Below are positions 41,668 through 51,186 of a stretch of 64,000 bases of DNA, one piece after another. Within the stretch, counting starts at the first letter, position 1. Each line of letters opens with the position of its first letter. The notes below the pieces were generated by a model. The model did not search any database, had not been told where the DNA came from, and worked only from the letters and a program-made list of their open reading frames with translations. A program made the position numbers and the translations under genes. Source of the stretch: Desulfarculaceae bacterium. Its GTDB lineage: Bacteria; Desulfobacterota; Desulfarculia; Desulfarculales; Desulfarculaceae. The stretch covers positions 1 through 64,000 of the forward strand of contig JAIPDO010000001.1 of the NCBI GenBank assembly GCA_021737645.1. The letters run 5' to 3'.

Positions 41668-42336
41668 TTAAGCAGCGCCCAACTGATCCCAAGCGAACCA
41701 GGCGAAGTACACCGCGAAAACAACCAAAAAACCGGCGCAGCACCCCACCAGCCAGCGGTATGCCTTATCGTTGATAAAGCGCCGCCCCTTGGCTACCACC
41801 AGGGCCACGAACCAGAACCAAACCAGATCAGAGCTGATGTGCCCCACGTAGAACACCCCCAGGCCCCACCAGCCCAACGGGGTCTCCAGGGCCATGGTGG
41901 TAAGCGATAGGCCCACCGTGGCCCACCAAAGGGACCAGTAGGGGTTGGCCAGGCTCAGCAGAAAACCGTCGCGCACCGGCCCGGATGCCCGCATGGCCCC
42001 CGGCTCCACGGCCAGAGTGAGCCTGGGCAGGGAGCGCAGCATGCCCCAGGCCAACCACACCAATATCAAGGCCCCTGCCCCGCCTATGACCCCGGCCACC
42101 GAGGCGCGGGTCAGTAGTGGCCCCAGGCCCAGCACCAGGGCGGTGAGCAGCGCCGCTTCCAAAATGGCGTGGCCCAGCACTATCAGCGGACCGGCGGCCA
42201 CGCCTTGCCGGGCGGCGTGGCTCACGGTCGCCGCCAGCACCGGGCCGGGCATCACCGCGCCGGACAGGCCGATTACGAACGAAGTAAATAGAAGCCCCCA
42301 GGCTCCGAGGCTGCCTGGGTCGGGCAAGGCGGTCAT
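41668..42336 (-). CDS. LysE/RhtB-family exporter
   Basis: A 222-residue protein with six hydrophobic segments. FVIGLSGAVMPGPVLAATVS is the family opening with the PGP motif, and GFLLSLANPYWSLWWATVG the central loop with conserved Asn-Pro. The family exports amino acids or other small molecules. ATG 42336. It is last in a minus-strand group that starts with the M18 aminopeptidase, and export of amino acids released by peptidase activity is conceivable. Confidence 0.88.
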   Translation of the reverse strand: MTALPDPGSLGAWGLLFTSFVIGLSGAVMPGPVLAATVSHAARQGVAAGPLIVLGHAILEAALLTALVLGLGPLLTRASVAGVIGGAGALILVWLAWGMLRSLPRLTLAVEPGAMRASGPVRDGFLLSLANPYWSLWWATVGLSLTTMALETPLGWWGLGVFYVGHISSDLVWFWFVALVVAKGRRFINDKAYRWLVGCCAGFLVVFAVYFAWFAWDQLGAA

Positions 42337-42345
42337 GGGGCTGTC

Positions 42346-42555
42346 CTAGAAGTATTTACATCCCGGCAAATGGAACTTGGCGTAGCCGATGATGGGGCAG
42401 TCGCAATCGGGCATGGCCGGAGTGCAATCCTGCCACTGGGGTTGGCCCTGGCCGCCCTCCTTGGCCTGACGGCACATGGGGCAAGGCCCCTCCTCTTCCA
42501 CCGGCTGCCCGCAAACCGGGCAGTGGTGGGTGAATATGCCTATGGGGCCGCTCAT
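42346..42555 (-). CDS. Small cysteine-rich zinc-ribbon protein, 69 aa
   Basis: A 69-residue protein with CPVCGQP and CPMCRQ, a zinc-ribbon-like double CxxC, followed by a second Cys cluster DCTPAMPDCDCPIIGYAKF and LPGCKYF. Eight Cys in all suggest two metal sites. The start ATG overlaps the stop of the aminopeptidase gene (ATGA), implying coupled translation, and the LysE-type gene follows nine bases later. No named family recognised. It might be a metal carrier for the zinc peptidase, which is guesswork from position. Confidence 0.65.
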   Translation of the reverse strand: MSGPIGIFTHHCPVCGQPVEEEGPCPMCRQAKEGGQGQPQWQDCTPAMPDCDCPIIGYAKFHLPGCKYF

Positions 42556-44000
42556 GGCATGCGCCCGGCGCGGCTCTTCATATCCGGGGCCTCATAAAAG
42601 GCTTGGTAGGCCATCAGCGAGCTGTAGATGTCGGCCTTGGCGCTGATTTCAAAGGGCGAGTGCATGGCCAGCATGGCCGGGCCCACGTCGATGATGTCCA
42701 TGCCGTAGACGGCCATGTGCTTGGCGATGGTGCCGCCGCCGCCCTCGTCAATCTTACCCATGCCCGCCGCCTGCCACACCACTCCGGCGTCGTCCCATAC
42801 CTTGCGCAGCCAAGCCACGTATTCCGCGTCCGCGTCGCTTGCCCCGTATTTTCCACCGTGGCCGGTGTATTTGGTCAGGCACACCCCGTAGCCAATGAAA
42901 GCGGCGTTGCGCTTTTCATGCACCTCGGGGTAATCGGGGTCATAGGCCGCGTTCACGTCGGCGCTGAGCATTTGGCTTTCGGCCAGGCAACCCAGGACTT
43001 GGCGGTAGGAGGCGCTTTCCCCGGCAACTTCCAGCAGGGATGCGGCCAGGTGCTCCAAAAAGCGGCTCTGGGCCCCGGTGGCTCCCTCGGAGCCGATTTC
43101 TTCCTTGTCCAGGAACACCGCCACCGAAGTAATGGCCGGGTTCTTAAGCGCCAGAATGGCCTCCAGGGAGGCAAAGGCGCTGGATCGGTCGTCCTGGCCA
43201 TAAGCTCCCACCAGAGCCCGGTCCAGTCCCACGTCCCGGGCCTTGCCCGCGGGCACCAGCTCCAGCTCGGCGCTGATGAGGTCGGCCTCGGTGATACCGT
43301 AGCGCTCGTTCAAAAGCTGCAACACGGCCAGCTTGGCCTTGTCCTTGCCGCCATCGGCGTCCAACGGAGTGGCCCCGATGAGCAGGTTCATGCGCTCGGC
43401 CTCCACCGCGTCGACCAGCTTTTTCTGCTCCTGGCCCCGGCGGCTGAGGTGGGGTAAAAGGTCCAGCACCGTGAACACCGGGTCCCCCGGCTCGTCGCCC
43501 AGGTGGATCTCCACGTTCTTGCCCGCGCTGGTGCACACCACGCCGTGGATGGCCAGGGGCCGGGCCAGCCACTGATATTTCTTGATGCCTCCGTAGTAGT
43601 GGGTCTTGAGGAACACCATCTCCTGATCCTCGTACAACGGCTGCATCTTCAGGTCCAGGCGAGGGGCGTCGATGTGGGCCCCCAGCAGGCGCATGCCCTG
43701 GGCCGGGGAGCGCTTGCCCAAAACCGCCAGAGCCACCACCTTGCCTTTGTAGTCAAAGTACAGCCGCTTGGCCTTGGTGCCCTGCTTGTAGGGCTTGAAG
43801 CCCTTGGCCTTGGCCCTGGCGATGATGGTGCCCACGGCCATGCGCTCGGTCTTGGCCTGGTCCAAAAATTCCTTGTAGCTCTCGCCCAACTCCATGATTT
43901 TTTTGCGCTGGGCCGGTTTGGCCTGGTCCCACACGCTTTTCTTGGTGATGGAGAGCTTTTCGCTCAGGTCCTTGAATTGCTTCTTGCTCAGCTTGGCCAT
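42552..44000 (-). CDS. M18-family aminopeptidase
   Basis: A 482-residue zinc aminopeptidase of family M18 (aspartyl aminopeptidase-like). The metal and catalytic residues are in LLGAHIDAPRLDLK, FLDKEEIGSEGATG, and the late His in KYTGHGGKYGASDADAEYV. The N-terminal region is Lys-rich (KLSKKQFKDLSEKLSITKK). It is cytoplasmic and dodecameric in known members, trimming N-terminal residues from peptides. Start ATG 44000. Its stop overlaps the start of the Cys-rich miniprotein. Confidence 0.94.
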   Translation of the reverse strand: MAKLSKKQFKDLSEKLSITKKSVWDQAKPAQRKKIMELGESYKEFLDQAKTERMAVGTIIARAKAKGFKPYKQGTKAKRLYFDYKGKVVALAVLGKRSPAQGMRLLGAHIDAPRLDLKMQPLYEDQEMVFLKTHYYGGIKKYQWLARPLAIHGVVCTSAGKNVEIHLGDEPGDPVFTVLDLLPHLSRRGQEQKKLVDAVEAERMNLLIGATPLDADGGKDKAKLAVLQLLNERYGITEADLISAELELVPAGKARDVGLDRALVGAYGQDDRSSAFASLEAILALKNPAITSVAVFLDKEEIGSEGATGAQSRFLEHLAASLLEVAGESASYRQVLGCLAESQMLSADVNAAYDPDYPEVHEKRNAAFIGYGVCLTKYTGHGGKYGASDADAEYVAWLRKVWDDAGVVWQAAGMGKIDEGGGGTIAKHMAVYGMDIIDVGPAMLAMHSPFEISAKADIYSSLMAYQAFYEAPDMKSRAGRMP

Positions 44001-44109
44001 GACCGCTCCAGCCGGATTTGCATAATTTTAGTTTCAACCGGCAGGACGCTTTGGCCCTCGCACCGGTCGAGTGCTTAATTCTAATGTGCCGGACGCCCGG
44101 CGTAAACCG

Positions 44110-44868
44110 CTAAGCCCCTGCCCCGTCCGCCTTCGGCTTGCCGGCCAGGATAAAAAACTCCTGGTTGCCCTTGGGCCCCAGGATGGAGCTGGCCGCGCTG
44201 CCCAGCACGGAGAGTCCCAGGCTCTGCAAACAATCAGCCACCTTGTCCACCGCCGCCTGGCGCAGGGCCGGGTCGCGCACCACCCCACCGGGCCCGACTG
44301 CCTCGCGTCCCGCCTCGAACTGGGGCTTGACCATGGGCAGCAGATGCCCCCCTGGCTCCAGGCGGGCAACCAGGGGCGGTAAAACTAAAGTAAGGCTTAT
44401 AAAGGAAACGTCCACCACTATGAGGCCAAAAGGCCCGGGGGCCATCTCCGGCGGCAGGTTGCGGGCGTTGGTGCGCTCGAAAAGAGTGACGCGCGGGTCT
44501 TGCCTGAGTTTCCAGGCCAGTTGTCCGTAGCCAACATCCACGCAGGTTGCCGACACGGCGCCCCGTTGCAGCAGGCAATCGGTAAAGCCGCCGGTGCTGG
44601 CTCCCACGTCCAGGCAGGCGAGGCCGTCCACCGCCAAGCCGAAATGGTCCAGAGCCCCGGCCAGCTTGACCCCGCCTCGAGAGACGTAGGGATGCTCCGG
44701 GCCATCCACTTGTACTTGAGCTTGGTCTGTAATTAGTTGGCCCGCTTTGGCCGCCGGTCGGCCGTCCACCTTTACCAGACCGGCCAGGATCATGGCCTGG
44801 GCCTTGGCCCGGCTGGGGGCCAGGCCCCGAGCAACCAGTTCCAGGTCTAGCCGTTGGCCCTTGGCCAC
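44110..44868 (-). CDS. tlyA: TlyA-family rRNA 2'-O-methyltransferase
   Basis: A 252-residue protein with an N-terminal S4 RNA-binding domain (RLDLELVARGLAPSRAKAQA) and an FtsJ-type methyltransferase. The SAM site is CLDVGASTGGFTDCLLQRG, and the catalytic K-D-K residues are in YVSRGGVKLAGAL, VVDVSFISLTL and PMVKPQFEAG. It methylates ribose in rRNA. GTG 44868, four bases after the dxs stop. It closes the xseA-to-tlyA transcript, a common order in Desulfobacterota. Confidence 0.93.
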   Translation of the reverse strand: MAKGQRLDLELVARGLAPSRAKAQAMILAGLVKVDGRPAAKAGQLITDQAQVQVDGPEHPYVSRGGVKLAGALDHFGLAVDGLACLDVGASTGGFTDCLLQRGAVSATCVDVGYGQLAWKLRQDPRVTLFERTNARNLPPEMAPGPFGLIVVDVSFISLTLVLPPLVARLEPGGHLLPMVKPQFEAGREAVGPGGVVRDPALRQAAVDKVADCLQSLGLSVLGSAASSILGPKGNQEFFILAGKPKADGAGA

Positions 44869-44871
44869 AGC

Positions 44872-46761
44872 CTAACTCAACAGTTCGCGGGCGGCGGCGG
44901 CCACCGCCTCGGCATCCACCCCATAGAGGCGGCGCAGCTCGGCCTGGCTGCCGTGCTCCACAAAGGTGTTGTCCAGGGCCACCACCTTGAGTTTGATATC
45001 GTACAATCCCCGCTTGGCCAGAAGCTCCAGCACCGCCGAGCCGAAGCCGCCGGCGGCCTCGTTTTCCTCCACGGTGACCACCCGACCGCAGGTCCGTGCC
45101 AGCTCGCAGATAAGCTCTTCGTCCAGGGGCTTGGCAAAGCGGGCGTTTACCACCGCCGCATCCACGCCCTCTTTAGCCAAGACCTGGGCTGCCTGGGAGG
45201 CGGCCCCCACTCCGACCCCTATACCGATAAGGGCCACGTCCTTACCCTTGCGGCGCAGTTCGCCCTTGCCCCAATCCAAGGCGTGCAGCGGCTCATCCAG
45301 GGACACCCCCTGGCCCTTGCCCCGGGGATAGCGCAGGGCCACCGGGCCATCGTGCTGCAAGGCGGTCAGCAGCATGTGCCTTAGCTCGTCCTCGTCGGCC
45401 GGGCTCATCAGGGTTAGGTTGGGCACGCAGCGCAAAAAGGACATATCCAGCAGGCCCTGGTGGGTGGCTCCGTCCTCGCCCACGATACCCCCCCGGTCCA
45501 TGGCCAGCACCACCGGCAGGTTGGTGAGGCAAACGTCATGCACGATCTGATCAAAGGCCCGTTGCATGAAGGTGGAGTAGATGGCCACCACCGGCCGGAA
45601 GCCCTGCACGGCCAAACCTCCGGCAAAGGTCACCGCGTGCTGCTCGGCGATGCCCACGTCCACGAAGCGTTCCGGGAACTCCTCGGCAAAGGCCGTGAGG
45701 CCGGTGCCTTCGGGCATGGCCGCGGTGATGGCCATGATCTCCGGGCGCTCGCGGGCCAACTCCACCATGGTGTGGCCGAAGACCTCGGTGTAGCTCTGGG
45801 GCGGCGGGGGGGCGTCAGGGGCACGCAACGGCGGCCTGGCCCCCACCCCGTGGTAATGGGAGGGGTTCTCCTCGGCCGGGGCGTAGCCTCTTCCCTTGGT
45901 GGTGATCACATGCACCAACTGGGGGCCTTGCAGGGGCTTGACGTTCTTGAGAGTCTCGATGAGCCGCTCTATGTTGTGGCCCTCGATGGGCCCCACATAG
46001 TTGAACTTGAAGGCCTCGAAGAGCATCCCCGGAGTGTAGAAGGCCTTGAATGACTCTTCCGAGCGCCGGGCTATGTCCAAAAGTTCCTCGCCCATGGAGC
46101 CCATGGCCTTGAGGCGGCGCTCCATGGCCTTGCGGAAGGTCTGGTAGGCCTTGCCCGACAGGGCTCGGGACATGAACTTGCTCAGCGCGCCCACGTTGGG
46201 GGCGATGGACATGCCGTTGTCGTTGAAGATGACGATGAGGTCTTCGTCCAGGTCGCCCGCCTGATTCAGGCCCTCGAAGGCCATGCCCGCGGTGAGCGAT
46301 CCGTCGCCGATCACCGCCACCACCCTGCCCTTGCCCTTTTTCAGGCGCTCGCCCACGGCCAAGCCCAGGGCGGCGGAGATGCTGGTGGAGGAGTGGCCGG
46401 TGTCAAAAGCGTCGTAGGGGCTCTCGGCCCGCTTGGGGAAGCCGGAAAGGCCGCCCAACTGGCGCAGGGTGCCAAACTGCTTGCGCCGCCCGGTCAAGAG
46501 CTTGTGGGCATAGGTCTGGTGGCCCACGTCCCATACGATCTTGTCCTGGGGCATGTCGAACACGTAATGCAGAGCCAGGGTCAACTCCACCACCCCCAGA
46601 CTGGGGGCCAGGTGGCCACCCACCTTTTCCACCGTGTCGATGATGCGTTGGCGCAACTCGGCGGCCAGGCTCTCCAACTGGCGCAGGTTCAGATCCTGCA
46701 GGTCAGCCGGTGAGTTTATCTGGTCCAGCAGAGGAACCGGTAGTTGCTTAACGGCGCACAC
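44872..46761 (-). CDS. dxs: 1-Deoxy-D-xylulose-5-phosphate synthase
   Basis: A 629-residue thiamine-diphosphate enzyme that makes DXP from pyruvate and glyceraldehyde-3-phosphate, the first step of the MEP isoprenoid route. WDVGHQTYAHKLLTGR, the ThDP motif GDGSLTAGMAFEGLNQAGD with FNDNGMSI, and the transketolase centre DVGIAEQHAVTFAGGLA are present. Start GTG 46761 with GAGG upstream gives normal length. A frame extending 27 codons further lies inside ispA and is not conserved. It directly follows ispA. Confidence 0.96.
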   Translation of the reverse strand: MCAVKQLPVPLLDQINSPADLQDLNLRQLESLAAELRQRIIDTVEKVGGHLAPSLGVVELTLALHYVFDMPQDKIVWDVGHQTYAHKLLTGRRKQFGTLRQLGGLSGFPKRAESPYDAFDTGHSSTSISAALGLAVGERLKKGKGRVVAVIGDGSLTAGMAFEGLNQAGDLDEDLIVIFNDNGMSIAPNVGALSKFMSRALSGKAYQTFRKAMERRLKAMGSMGEELLDIARRSEESFKAFYTPGMLFEAFKFNYVGPIEGHNIERLIETLKNVKPLQGPQLVHVITTKGRGYAPAEENPSHYHGVGARPPLRAPDAPPPPQSYTEVFGHTMVELARERPEIMAITAAMPEGTGLTAFAEEFPERFVDVGIAEQHAVTFAGGLAVQGFRPVVAIYSTFMQRAFDQIVHDVCLTNLPVVLAMDRGGIVGEDGATHQGLLDMSFLRCVPNLTLMSPADEDELRHMLLTALQHDGPVALRYPRGKGQGVSLDEPLHALDWGKGELRRKGKDVALIGIGVGVGAASQAAQVLAKEGVDAAVVNARFAKPLDEELICELARTCGRVVTVEENEAAGGFGSAVLELLAKRGLYDIKLKVVALDNTFVEHGSQAELRRLYGVDAEAVAAAARELLS

Positions 46762-46774
46762 TATCTCTATATCC

Positions 46775-47662
46775 TCAATGGGTGCGGGCCATGATGTAGC
46801 GGGCCAACTCGGCCAGAGGGGCCGCCTGTGGCCCCAGCCCATCGGCGATGGCTGCGGCCTGGTCCACCAACTCCTGGCCCATGTTGCGGGCCTGGGCCGG
46901 TCCCACCACCGCGGGATAGGTCATCTTACCCCTGGCCTGGTCCGCGCCCACGGTCTTGCCCAGGGCATCGAAATCCCCTTCCAGGTCCAAGAGATCGTCG
47001 GCGATCTGAAAGGCCAGCCCGATGCGCCTCCCGTAGCGAACCAACTTACGGACCTGCTCTGGGTCGCCACCGGCCAGGATGGCCCCGGACTGCACCGAGG
47101 CGGTGATCAGCGCCCCGGTTTTCATGGCGTGCATGTACTGCACCGTGGCCAGGTCTGGCCTAAGGTTCTCGCTGGCCAGGTCAACCGCCTGGCCACCCAC
47201 CATGCCCAGGTATCCGGCGGCCTTCATCACCACCTGGGAGGCCTCCAGCACCCGGCTGGGGTCCAGCCCGGCGGTTTCGCCTGGGTCCGATAGCAACACC
47301 ATGGCCTGGGTCAAGAGGCCGTCCCCGGCCAGCACGGCCATGCCCTCGCCGTAGACCATGTGGCTGGTGGGCACGCCCCGGCGAAACTCGTCATCGTCCA
47401 TGGCCGGAAGATCGTCGTGGATAAGGGAGTAGGTGTGCACCATTTCCATGGCGCAGGCGCAGAACATGACCTTGGCCGGGTCGCCACCCACCGCCTCTGC
47501 CCCGGCCAGGCACAGGATGGGCCTGAGGCGCTTGCCTCCGGCGAAGATGCTGTAGCGCATGGCTTCCAGAATACGGCCGCCCGACTCATCGGCGGGAAGC
47601 AGGCGCTCCAAGGCCGCGTCCACCATTTCCCGGCGGCTGTTCAGATAGGCCTTGAGGTCCAA
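46775..47662 (-). CDS. ispA: Short-chain polyprenyl diphosphate synthase (farnesyl type)
   Basis: A 295-residue trans-prenyl synthase. The first Asp-rich motif is [18 protein letters not shown] (DDxxxxD, bacterial FPP type) and the second is [31 protein letters not shown] is the usual lead block. It joins IPP units to DMAPP to give farnesyl or geranylgeranyl diphosphate for quinones and undecaprenyl carriers. It lies between xseB and dxs, the classical arrangement. Confidence 0.95.
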   Translation of the reverse strand: MDLKAYLNSRREMVDAALERLLPADESGGRILEAMRYSIFAGGKRLRPILCLAGAEAVGGDPAKVMFCACAMEMVHTYSLIHDDLPAMDDDEFRRGVPTSHMVYGEGMAVLAGDGLLTQAMVLLSDPGETAGLDPSRVLEASQVVMKAAGYLGMVGGQAVDLASENLRPDLATVQYMHAMKTGALITASVQSGAILAGGDPEQVRKLVRYGRRIGLAFQIADDLLDLEGDFDALGKTVGADQARGKMTYPAVVGPAQARNMGQELVDQAAAIADGLGPQAAPLAELARYIMARTH

Positions 47663-47665
47663 GCC

Positions 47666-47911
47666 CTACTCCTCTTCGTCCTGGTCAAAGGGAGCTTCCA
47701 CCAGGGCGCCCTCGTTGTTTTTGAGCAACAAGGTCACCTTTTTCTCAGCCTCGTCCAGGCGCTGGTTGCAGGCAGTGGCCAGCTTGACCCCCTCTTCGAA
47801 AAGGGCCAGGGACTGCTCCAACTCCAGGTCGTCGTCCTCCAGACGCTCCACGATCTCTTCCAAGCGCTGCAAGGACTCCTCGAAACCGGGATCTTTTTTC
47901 GCTTTGGCCAT
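47666..47911 (-). CDS. xseB: Exodeoxyribonuclease VII small subunit
   Basis: An 81-residue Xse[21 protein letters not shown], then [20 protein letters not shown], and an acidic end. The ATG at 47911 follows GGGAG and lies two bases after the M23 gene stop. It coats the long XseA subunit in the single-strand exonuclease. Three bases separate it from ispA. Confidence 0.95.
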   Translation of the reverse strand: MAKAKKDPGFEESLQRLEEIVERLEDDDLELEQSLALFEEGVKLATACNQRLDEAEKKVTLLLKNNEGALVEAPFDQDEEE

Positions 47912-47913
47912 GC

Positions 47914-48786
47914 TCACTCTCCCAAGCGCTGGGCTAACACCTGGCTCAGGGCAACCCAATCCTGGGGGTCCACCCGCGCTCCGGCCAGTTTGACCCCGAA
48001 ATCCAGATGAGGCCCGGTGACCCGGCCGGTTGACCCTACTTTACCTATAATCTCGCCCTTTTTCACCTTTTGCCCCGATTTAACCAGGGCTTGCGACATA
48101 TGCAGGTAACGAGTCACCACCCCCTGACCGTGGTCGATAAGCACGGTGTTGCCGCTGAAATAGGCGTCGATGACCAAGGCCACGGTGCCGTCGGCCGCCG
48201 CCGGGACCGGGGTGCCGGTGGAGCCGCGCAGATCCACCCCGCCGTGGGGGCTGCGTTCCACCCCGTTTACAAAGCTGCGCCTTCCGAACAGGCTGACCAC
48301 CTTGCTGTCCAGAGGCAACATGAAACCGCCGCGCCACTGGTGCGAGGGGGTGAAGGATCCGAACACCGCCTGCATCTGCTTGCGCTCCCTTTTGTAGCGC
48401 TTCAGGGCCTCGGGGCTAAGGGTGAGGTATTTGGGGTTCACCTTGAGCTTGCGGGCTCCCCGGTCGCGGCGATAGAGCTTAATGCGCGCCGCGGCAACCT
48501 GCTTACCGTCGGCCTTGGCCCTGACCACCGCCTTGCCGGTCTTGTCTTGCAGGTCCGGAGCCACCGCCCCATACCAGCAGCCGTCGGCGCCTTTGGCCAG
48601 GGCAGTCTCTCTGCCGTTAAGCTCGGCCCGCACCCTGGCGGGGTTGCCCGGCAAACACAGCCGCACCAGGGCCGGTTGGCCCAGTGCCAGGCTCTTGGGC
48701 TCCACCTGCAAACTCGCCGCCCAGGCGGGCGCGGCCAAAATAAGCATCATCATGGCGCAAAAACCGGCCTGCCAGAACCGCCTCAC
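47914..48786 (-). CDS. M23-family peptidoglycan endopeptidase
   Basis: A 290-residue secreted LytM-type protein. The N-terminal signal ([20 protein letters not shown]) is cleaved near AWA-AS. A beta domain follows ([15 protein letters not shown]), then the peptidase with [40 protein letters not shown] and [10 protein letters not shown], supplying the zinc His/Asp and HxH residues. It cuts peptide cross-links of the cell wall or activates amidases. GTG start overlaps the xseA stop (GTGA). Its position inside the xse operon is conserved in related bacteria. Confidence 0.93.
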   Translation of the reverse strand: MRRFWQAGFCAMMMLILAAPAWAASLQVEPKSLALGQPALVRLCLPGNPARVRAELNGRETALAKGADGCWYGAVAPDLQDKTGKAVVRAKADGKQVAAARIKLYRRDRGARKLKVNPKYLTLSPEALKRYKRERKQMQAVFGSFTPSHQWRGGFMLPLDSKVVSLFGRRSFVNGVERSPHGGVDLRGSTGTPVPAAADGTVALVIDAYFSGNTVLIDHGQGVVTRYLHMSQALVKSGQKVKKGEIIGKVGSTGRVTGPHLDFGVKLAGARVDPQDWVALSQVLAQRLGE

Positions 48787-50129
48787 TGCTCTATCTCCTC
48801 AACCTTGGCCCGCAGTCTTCCATGAGCCAAACGCACGCTAATTTTTTGTCCTTTGCCGGCCTGATCGGCCCGGCGCAGCACTTGGCCTTGCTCGTCGCTG
48901 ACCAGGGCGTAACCTCGTCCCAAGACCGCCAAGGGGCTCAAGGCCCTGAGGCGCGACTCCAGGGCCTGCACCCTGGAGCGCCGCAGGGTTATGCCAGAGG
49001 CCCCGGCCTGGGCCAGGCGTCGGGCCATTTCGCGTTGCCGCCCCAAGGCCAAGGCCAAGCGGCGCTCCGGCCTGGCGGTAAGGGCACGCTCCCGCAAGCG
49101 ACCCACTTGGCGGGCTCGGCGGTGCAGGCCACCCTCCAGGGCGTGGGCCGCCCGGGAGAGCAGATCGTCCACTCTGAGGCGCTTGTCGGCCAAGCGGCGG
49201 CTGGGATCACCCAGGGCTCGAGTCAGGGACTGCACCCCACCCCGCCTGGCTTTGACCAGCCTGGCTCCGGAGCGGCCCAAGCGCCCGGACAGGGCCTTCA
49301 GCCGCCGAATGAGATCGTCGCGGTTGGCCACCAAAAGCTCGGCCGCCGCCGAGGGAGTGGGCGCGCGCAGATCAGCCACCAGGTCGCTGATACTCACGTC
49401 CACCTCATGGCCCACCGCCGAGACCACCGGTATGGGACAGGCGGCGATGGCCCGGGCCAGGGCCTCGTCGTTGAAGGCCCACAGATCTTCCGGCGAACCA
49501 CCGCCCCTGGTAAGCACGATCACCTGGGGCCAACCCCAGACGGCCAGGTCCTGCAGGGCCTCAACCATCTGGGGCGCGGCAGACTCGCCCTGCACCCGCA
49601 CCGGATACACGGCCACGGCCACGTTTTGGTCGCGGCGGTGCAACACGTTTAGAAAGTCGCGGATGGCCGCACCCGTGGGACTGGTGACCACGGCCACCCT
49701 GGCGGGCACCTCGGGCAGTTCCTGCTTGCGCTCCGGGTCGAAGAGCCCTTCGGCCTCCAGGCGCTTGCGAAGCTGTTCAAAGGCCAGGGCCAAGGCCCCG
49801 GCCCCGCGCGGCTCCACCGCGTCCACCACCAGCTGCACTTCGCCCCGGGCCTGATACACGCTCACCCGTCCTTGGCAAAGCACCTGCAAGCCCTCCTCCA
49901 AGGCGAAACGCAGCAAGGAGGCCTGGCGCTTGAACAGCACCGCCCTAAGGGTGGCGTCGCGGTCTTTCAGGGCAAAGTAGACATGGCCACTGGGAGGGGT
50001 GCGCAGGCCGCTGATCTCGCCTTCCACCCACACGAAATCAAAGGTCTCCTCGGTCAAGCGCTTGAGGCGTCCCACCAACTCGCTGACCGTGAGGATTTCC
50101 CGCCGGGTGAAAAGCTCCAGGGGCTCCAA
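48783..50129 (-). CDS. xseA: Exodeoxyribonuclease VII large subunit
   Basis: A 448-residue XseA. An N-terminal OB fold (FDFVWVEGEISGLRTPPSGH) binds ssDNA. The catalytic core shows VVTSPTGAAIRDFLNVLHRR, LTRGGGSPEDLWAFNDEAL and SAVGHEVDVSISDLVADLRA. A long Arg-rich coiled-coil follows. TTG start 50129 with GGGAG upstream. It is the first gene of the xseA-M23-xseB-ispA-dxs-tlyA transcript. Confidence 0.96.
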   Translation of the reverse strand: MEPLELFTRREILTVSELVGRLKRLTEETFDFVWVEGEISGLRTPPSGHVYFALKDRDATLRAVLFKRQASLLRFALEEGLQVLCQGRVSVYQARGEVQLVVDAVEPRGAGALALAFEQLRKRLEAEGLFDPERKQELPEVPARVAVVTSPTGAAIRDFLNVLHRRDQNVAVAVYPVRVQGESAAPQMVEALQDLAVWGWPQVIVLTRGGGSPEDLWAFNDEALARAIAACPIPVVSAVGHEVDVSISDLVADLRAPTPSAAAELLVANRDDLIRRLKALSGRLGRSGARLVKARRGGVQSLTRALGDPSRRLADKRLRVDDLLSRAAHALEGGLHRRARQVGRLRERALTARPERRLALALGRQREMARRLAQAGASGITLRRSRVQALESRLRALSPLAVLGRGYALVSDEQGQVLRRADQAGKGQKISVRLAHGRLRAKVEEIEQ

Positions 50130-50214
50130 AATCTTGCTCCCATCAACCCGCAGCCCCCAAGAAAGGGGCTAATTGATCAAAACTAACACACGCTCCAGAG
50201 GGCCACAAGGAGGC

Positions 50215-51186
50215 CTACTCGGTTGCGGGCAGGGAATCCAGCCAGCGCTTGGCCTGTTTGCACGCCTCGCAGTCGCCTGCCTCGCAAAGCGGGTCCGCGT
50301 CCAGGCTGCCCTCAGGCCACGGCCCCCCGGCCAGGGCCTGGTTCAGGTCGCCGGCGGTAAGCTCCATGGCCGAGAGCAGGCCGTGCTGGTCCTGGGGCGA
50401 AGGCCACCGGGCGGTCAGCACCCCGCGCACGTCCAGGTCCTTGTCCCGCCAGCCAAGCCAGGCCACGTACAGGGGCCGGGCGCTGTGCCCCAAGGCCCAG
50501 CCCAGGGCGTTGCCCGCCCAATGGTCCGGGCGTTTTAGGCGTCCGGAGAGCCAAAACACGTAAGGCAGGCGGCGCACCTCTTTCTGATGAGCCTGCATGG
50601 CCTGCTCCAGCACCTCCAACGCCACGCGGCGGCCGTATACCTTGGCCAATACCCGCTGCCACAGCCCCAGGCCCGGCTGCCAGTCCAGGGGCGCCAGCCA
50701 CAGCCACCCGCCCTGGCTACGCGAGAGCAGCCAGCAGTCCAGGCCCCACTCGAACTGCTTGTGGGCCAGCATGGTCTGGGAATAGGGCCCGCCGGTAAAG
50801 GCGTTGACCAGATCGCGGTGAGTGCGGATATCCAAAAGAGCGTGGGAGAGCCAGCCCAGGGCAAAGGCCCACTCGCCGGGATTTTGGGCCAGGGCCAGCA
50901 TGGCCTGGGTCACCTGCCAGGGCTTGACCAGATGCACCGCGTAGGCCAACGAGCTTTGCGCGCCGGGATAGTATCCCGCGTCGTGGGCTATGGCCCCGGC
51001 CAGAAACACCGGCCACAGCCGGTCCCGCTGGGCCTGGGTGTGCCCCAGGCGGACGGACAGGGTGGGCCACAGCTTTTGGCAAAAAGTGAAGTGGCTGAAA
51101 GGCCCCACCGCCCCAGCCGGGGCAGCTGGAGCCAACAGGGCCAAGAGCAACAGCAGAGCGGGTAGCCTACGCACGATCCAGGACAA
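50215..51186 (-). CDS. Zinc-dependent phospholipase C family protein
   Basis: A 323-residue protein with a signal peptide (ALLLLLALLAPAAPAGA-VG) and the all-helical Zn_dep_PLPC fold. GPFSHFTFCQKLWP, AGAIAHDAGYYPGA and ALGWLSHALLDIRTH provide the His/Asp zinc ligands. It is exported and may hydrolyse phospholipids; many bacterial members are uncharacterised. TTG start 51186 with GGAGG, overlapping the end of the methyltransferase gene by 20 bases. A Cys-rich tail (DPLCEAGDCEACKQAKRW) is unusual and might bind metal. Confidence 0.85.
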   Translation of the reverse strand: MSWIVRRLPALLLLLALLAPAAPAGAVGPFSHFTFCQKLWPTLSVRLGHTQAQRDRLWPVFLAGAIAHDAGYYPGAQSSLAYAVHLVKPWQVTQAMLALAQNPGEWAFALGWLSHALLDIRTHRDLVNAFTGGPYSQTMLAHKQFEWGLDCWLLSRSQGGWLWLAPLDWQPGLGLWQRVLAKVYGRRVALEVLEQAMQAHQKEVRRLPYVFWLSGRLKRPDHWAGNALGWALGHSARPLYVAWLGWRDKDLDVRGVLTARWPSPQDQHGLLSAMELTAGDLNQALAGGPWPEGSLDADPLCEAGDCEACKQAKRWLDSLPATE

